From: Stercorarius parasiticus
Taxonomy: Eukaryota; Chordata; Aves; Charadriiformes; Stercorariidae
Length of the DNA stretch: 64,000 nt
Reading direction: 5' to 3'
Assembly: GCA_013396915.1 (NCBI GenBank)
Contig: VWZL01005037.1
Location: 62,001 to 126,000 of the forward strand
Shown here: piece by piece, positions 59,983 to 64,000 of the stretch
How the letters are laid out: every line of letters starts with the position of its first letter
How positions within the stretch are numbered: position 1 is the first letter of the stretch
Position numbers and translations under genes: made by a program
Notes under the pieces: model-generated
Database searches by the model: none
Seen by the model: the letters and a program-made list of their open reading frames with translations, nothing else
What the model was told of the DNA's origin: nothing

Positions 59983-62900
59983 TAAACAAAGGCAGAGAGA
60001 AACTCATCCATTTATGGGGAAGCATTTCTCAGTTAAGTGAGAATTCTTATCAAGTGCTATATTTTTTAAGGTTTTTAAAGCACCTAATTCTCCCTGAGTG
60101 AAACAGAAGTTAGTCACCTAACACATTCAGAAATACACCCATAATTGTCAGCCTTGTCTCATGTATTAACTAGAGTTATTACCTTGATCAGTTTTACTCC
60201 TACTCAAAGTGATAATGAAATGGCAATTTTTTCTAGCTGTTGAAACACAACCTCCTTGTTTCCTTGCAGTAACATTGCAAATCAAATAGGTTACAGAAAA
60301 AATTAGAGAGAGGAAGATGGAGATATGCATGGATTTTTTTTTTTTCACAGAACCGTATGAGAATTAACCTTGGAAACAAACTGAGATCCTTTAAAATAGG
60401 CTTTGGGGTCGATACTGATGTTTTTTGAAGATACTTAAGGCCATTATTTTTTAAACACCAATAATCATACAGTAGCATGAGCTCAACATGAGTGCATCAA
60501 GAGATGGCAGGAGTAATTTTCAAGCTAGTTAAAAAAATCCTGTTGATTTCCTAGATTCTGTAATTATCAATCACTATGTATTAAAATATTTATTAACTCT
60601 TCATAACTGGTTTTAAAGAGTGCATAATTAGTAACTATGTTTTCTTCATCAGGATTCTAAACTCTCATCTGAGTTTTTCAATTCAGAAGAAAGGTATTAT
60701 CATCCATCAGTCTTTTTTTTTGGCTTTGTTTTTTGTAGGTAGTTTTTTTTTTTTCTTAGTTTTGTTTGTTTGTGTTTGTTTTTTTTTTAATTAACAAGTT
60801 GCTATATAATGACTCCTGAGTACTAGTAAATATCAACTTGCAAACTAGAGGCAAGAAACAAAACAAGAGTGAAGGTGCAACTACTAATAAAATTTTCTTG
60901 GGCATACATATATAACTGAGATGCTCAAGTGAACATCATGAATTTTGGACTGTACAGAATGCCTGAGAATGAAACCTGTAACTCTTAGGTGAAGCGTGGA
61001 AAAATGCAAGGAGAAATCGTAAAGAAACAGATGTTGCACTGACTCATAGGAAGGAATGTATCTATTCCACAAACAGCATTAAAGAAACCCAAAAGGGCAA
61101 CTGTATAACATCAACACTTCTGAAGCCTCTTTGGATTCATTTTAATAAATATCAGGTAAAGGGAGGCATAATTTAGTTGTCTGAATTACTGGATTATGAA
61201 TTAAAAGGCTCCTTTTACCATTCCGTACTCAAACCACAGTCATATTAAGCGTAAGACTGTAATATAAATTCTTAAAGAATGAGAAAATATTATCAGTTCT
61301 GCAAGTGATTAAGTGTAGCCCAAAAAGAACATGTAAGGCAAATACTTCGGAAAGCCTGCCTTTTTGTATAAATGACAGATCAAAGCAGTATTAGTAAAAT
61401 TATATAATCCTGTTAGACTGGATCCTGGAAAAGGAGTACTGAAAGGCAATTTAGATTCTACCACTTCCTTAAACCACTACATTCTATTTATTTTAACTTG
61501 CAGGTCCTGCAAAACTCTTACTGGCACGTACATACTTTCTGCTAAAATCACAAGACAGGACAGTCAGGTTTGTTATCAAAAAAACTCCAACATAACACAC
61601 ACATGCACACATTTTTCTTGGGCTGAGGGATAGCAGTCTGCTTTTCACGCTGACAAATTTTATAAAGACAGAAAAATTCTCTCAAATTTGTCTTCTCTTC
61701 TTCACTGAAGACTTAAAAAAAACCCCGAAACAACCATACACAGATGGATGGAGATGTCTTACATGTTCTGCACACTGTACTGTCACCACAGGACCACCTG
61801 CAATCCTCACTGTCCAGATAGGTGTTCTCAAAAACACCTGGGTAAGCTGTTTGCCCAAGGACTATGTACTGGAGATAAGAGGTAATTAGCAAATGAAACT
61901 ATTCCTAGCACTCCTCCTTCAACACTAACTGCAGAGCTGCAGCAGCAAGCTGGCACCTGGTAGAGGGAAATGCTAGATGCGATCATTTCAATTTACACAT
62001 TCAGCACTACATCCCATATGCTTGTCAATGTGCAAGTCTCAGTGATAACAGAGATACCCAAAGAAAATGCTCTGTTGAAATGCTGACATGAAGTTTTTAT
62101 GTATGAAGCAGACCCTCTCCTCTGGACCATCTGTAACTTCTTCCTTTTCTCATGGGGCATGTGTTGGCCATAAAAATCTCTTCATTAAAAAAAATAAATT
62201 AAAAATTAAGTCTGACTTTAAAGAGAAAATTATAAGCCCTTAAACATCCATAAACCAAGTTTATATACACAAGTATCATTCATATAAACATGCTACTTGC
62301 TCAGCAAGAAGAAAAATCTGCTGAGCAGGAAAAGTTTGCTGCAATTAGATACAGCAAAATTTATAACTGTGCTGCAAAATTAAAGAAAAATATCTGGCAC
62401 TATGACTTGTATCACTATATAAAGTTAACCAAACCGGCAAAACGCGACTGTTTTTGTCTCCTGACTCCGGTATATTTTTCCATGCCTATGTTCTGCGCAC
62501 ATCTTAAAACTCACAGGTGTTTTTCCAATGATTTCATAACCAGAAATTCTTTAAGTACAACAAAAGTAGGAAACCTACTTTTGTGTGAGAAGTGACGAGT
62601 TTGCTGAATTAGGCGACCAAGGCTAAGGAAGACAATGCAGAGAAGCCGAATGATTTCCTCTGCACAGCTGAGGTTTGCGAGGTGGTGCAGATGATCAGAA
62701 AAGGATGATGGAGAGGATGGAGGGAGAGAAACAGGATGACAAACTTTACAAGGACACGGTGTTATTCAGTACTCTCACTAAATGACCTGGAAATGGGGTG
62801 AGAAGAGAGAGATGGAGAAACCTGCTCCATGATAATGTCTTTAAAAAAAATGAAGTCTACAAAAGACCAGGAGATTCATGACCACAATAATGGACTCCAA

Positions 62901-63600
62901 AACCTAAAGATGTAATTTAGGATATTAAAAAAGTATTTAATTAAGCAATGAGTTGGGATAAATCTACTGGGACTCAATGACAATGGATAATTAAGAAATG
63001 TCCACTGTAAGCAGGCTACTTTGTGCAGTCTAGTATTTTGGCACCTTCCTCTGAAGCTTCAAATACTGACTACCACTAGAAAAAAAAAAACTCAACCAGG
63101 AGGACCAAGATACAATGAGGCAATTTACAGTTCCTGTAGAAGTGTACGCTATCTTAAATCCCTAAAGCACCTTTGAAAGGACTAGCTCACCTGGGAAATG
63201 AGTCCTTTGGAAAAATCTTGCTTTCCTCTTCAAGGCAAAAATCAGACACAACTCTGACGACTACCCAACCACACCCTTACAAAGCCACAGAGAGTCTTCA
63301 TATTTGCACTTTTAAATACTTGCAGACAATCTGGGATACCCTTCACCATCTTCATAACTAAATAAAGGATATTCAGGCTCTAGATACTCTGACTTCAGAT
63401 GACAGAGTCCTACAGAGTAGCATTAATCACGTTAAGAGTGAAACTGGTACTAGATTATAACAAAGAATGATACATTTTAGACCTGTTTTACCCCCTGAAA
63501 ATAAAACGCACATTCATCTGGCACAGCGGTTTCTCAAGCTCCAGTAGATGCACAGATTTCAGTGGTTTTTTTAATTTACTTAAGGGTGGAGCACTCTGAC
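59983..63600. other. AT-rich intronic sequence, nothing distinctive
   Basis: It includes a T-rich low-complexity region at about 60712-60788, with no gene or RNA gene seen. The open frame at 62290-62595 (101 codons, plus) shows no family resemblance. Confidence 0.5.
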
Positions 63601-64000
63601 AGCTCTACCATGACCTGCACCTCTCCCACTTGTCCAATGCCCGGGTGACAAGGTTCAGGGAGGTGACTGGGGTAAACATCTTCCTAAAAGAAAGACCCCT
63701 TCTCCCCGTACCAGTCCACCCAGGGCCACCACACGGGTGCCAAAGCCACCACAAGGGAGCTGATGGGGTGAGAGAGCACGACTGAACACTCCCTACCACC
63801 ACCACATTGAAATGCTGTAGCTCATTGTTATCTGGCTCACCCTGCTGATGCGCACATACCCAGAAGTGCAGCCGTGCTCCCAACTCCATGACGCCAGCTC
63901 GCAGGGCAGGCGCAGATGTTCTCCTGCCCAGCTGCGAGGAGGGCACCCGCAGCCTTGCCCTTGACTGTCTTCCAAAGGCACGCTGCCTACTGCAAACATC
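63601..64000. other. GC-rich patch running off the right edge
   Basis: About 400 bp with roughly 14 CpGs and raised GC contain a 113-codon minus-strand open frame (63605-63946) of no recognised family. It may be the edge of a CpG island, a GC-rich mobile-element relic or an exon-bearing region. The window ends inside it. Confidence 0.35.

Larger units (their letters stand above)
19213..64000 (-). other. ADGRL2: ADGRL2 intron 5' of the lectin exon (partial)
   Basis: About 44.8 kb lies upstream of the lectin exon in gene orientation. The preceding coding exon must supply the signal peptide and end on one base of a Gly codon. I searched the minus strand for the latrophilin-2 leader and saw no match, so it likely lies beyond the right edge. 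ADGRL2 is known for very long 5' introns and non-coding first exons. Untranslated exons could still be present and cannot be recognised by translation. Confidence 0.75.

Noticed and set aside
1..64000. Avian CR1 LINE tails (ATTCTRTG-type repeats), SINEs, LTR pairs, tRNA and snRNA genes
   Set aside because: I read for their characteristic ends and internal motifs and saw none. Old fragments could still be present below what can be recognised by eye.
1..64000. CRISPR arrays, operons, bacterial promoters or phage elements
   Set aside because: The window is vertebrate intronic DNA. No spaced identical repeats or prokaryotic gene structure are present.

Overview
The window looks like vertebrate chromosomal DNA, most likely from a bird or another sauropsid. 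It is AT-rich and CpG-poor outside a few patches, and almost free of recognisable interspersed repeats. It contains no bacterial-type operons or long open reading frames. The avian call is an inference from this texture and from one recognised exon; no species marker was identified.

The only protein-coding sequence I can name with confidence is one internal exon on the minus strand at 18969-19182. It encodes the N-terminal half of the galactose/rhamnose-binding lectin (SUEL/RBL) domain of a latrophilin. By residues it is best assigned to ADGRL2 (LPHN2), an adhesion GPCR that binds teneurins through this domain. The splice sites are intact, the entry phase is 1 and the exit phase is 2. The gene reads from high to low coordinates. 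So 19183-64000 is the intron 5' of the lectin exon, which separates it from the signal-peptide exon that I could not find here. Positions 1-18968 are the start of the next intron. I did not find the exon carrying the rest of the lectin domain.

The rest is intronic. It holds: (i) CpG/GC-rich patches at about 20.68-21.83 kb (1.5-2.6 kb 5' of the lectin exon in gene orientation), 28.96-29.22, 31.58-31.61, 55.7-55.9, 58.32-58.57, 59.64-59.88 and 63.6-64.0 kb; (ii) AT-rich stretches dense in homeodomain-type motifs that resemble conserved non-coding enhancers, at about 29.23-29.48, 43.70-43.80, 53.65-53.83, 58.61-58.85 and 59.92-59.99 kb; (iii) small tandem repeats, homopolymers, a purine tract and three canonical or near-canonical G-quadruplex motifs; (iv) one undetermined base at 5287.

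The most interesting speculative items are possible unannotated exons. On the plus strand, antisense to ADGRL2, are a well-bounded exon pair (32107-32267 and 32682-32785) and a CpG-rich, codon-like open stretch near 13.03-13.26 kb. On the minus strand are two small phase-1/phase-1 microexon candidates (25578-25613 and 27853-27876) that could add residues between the signal peptide and the lectin domain. All of these need transcript or alignment evidence.
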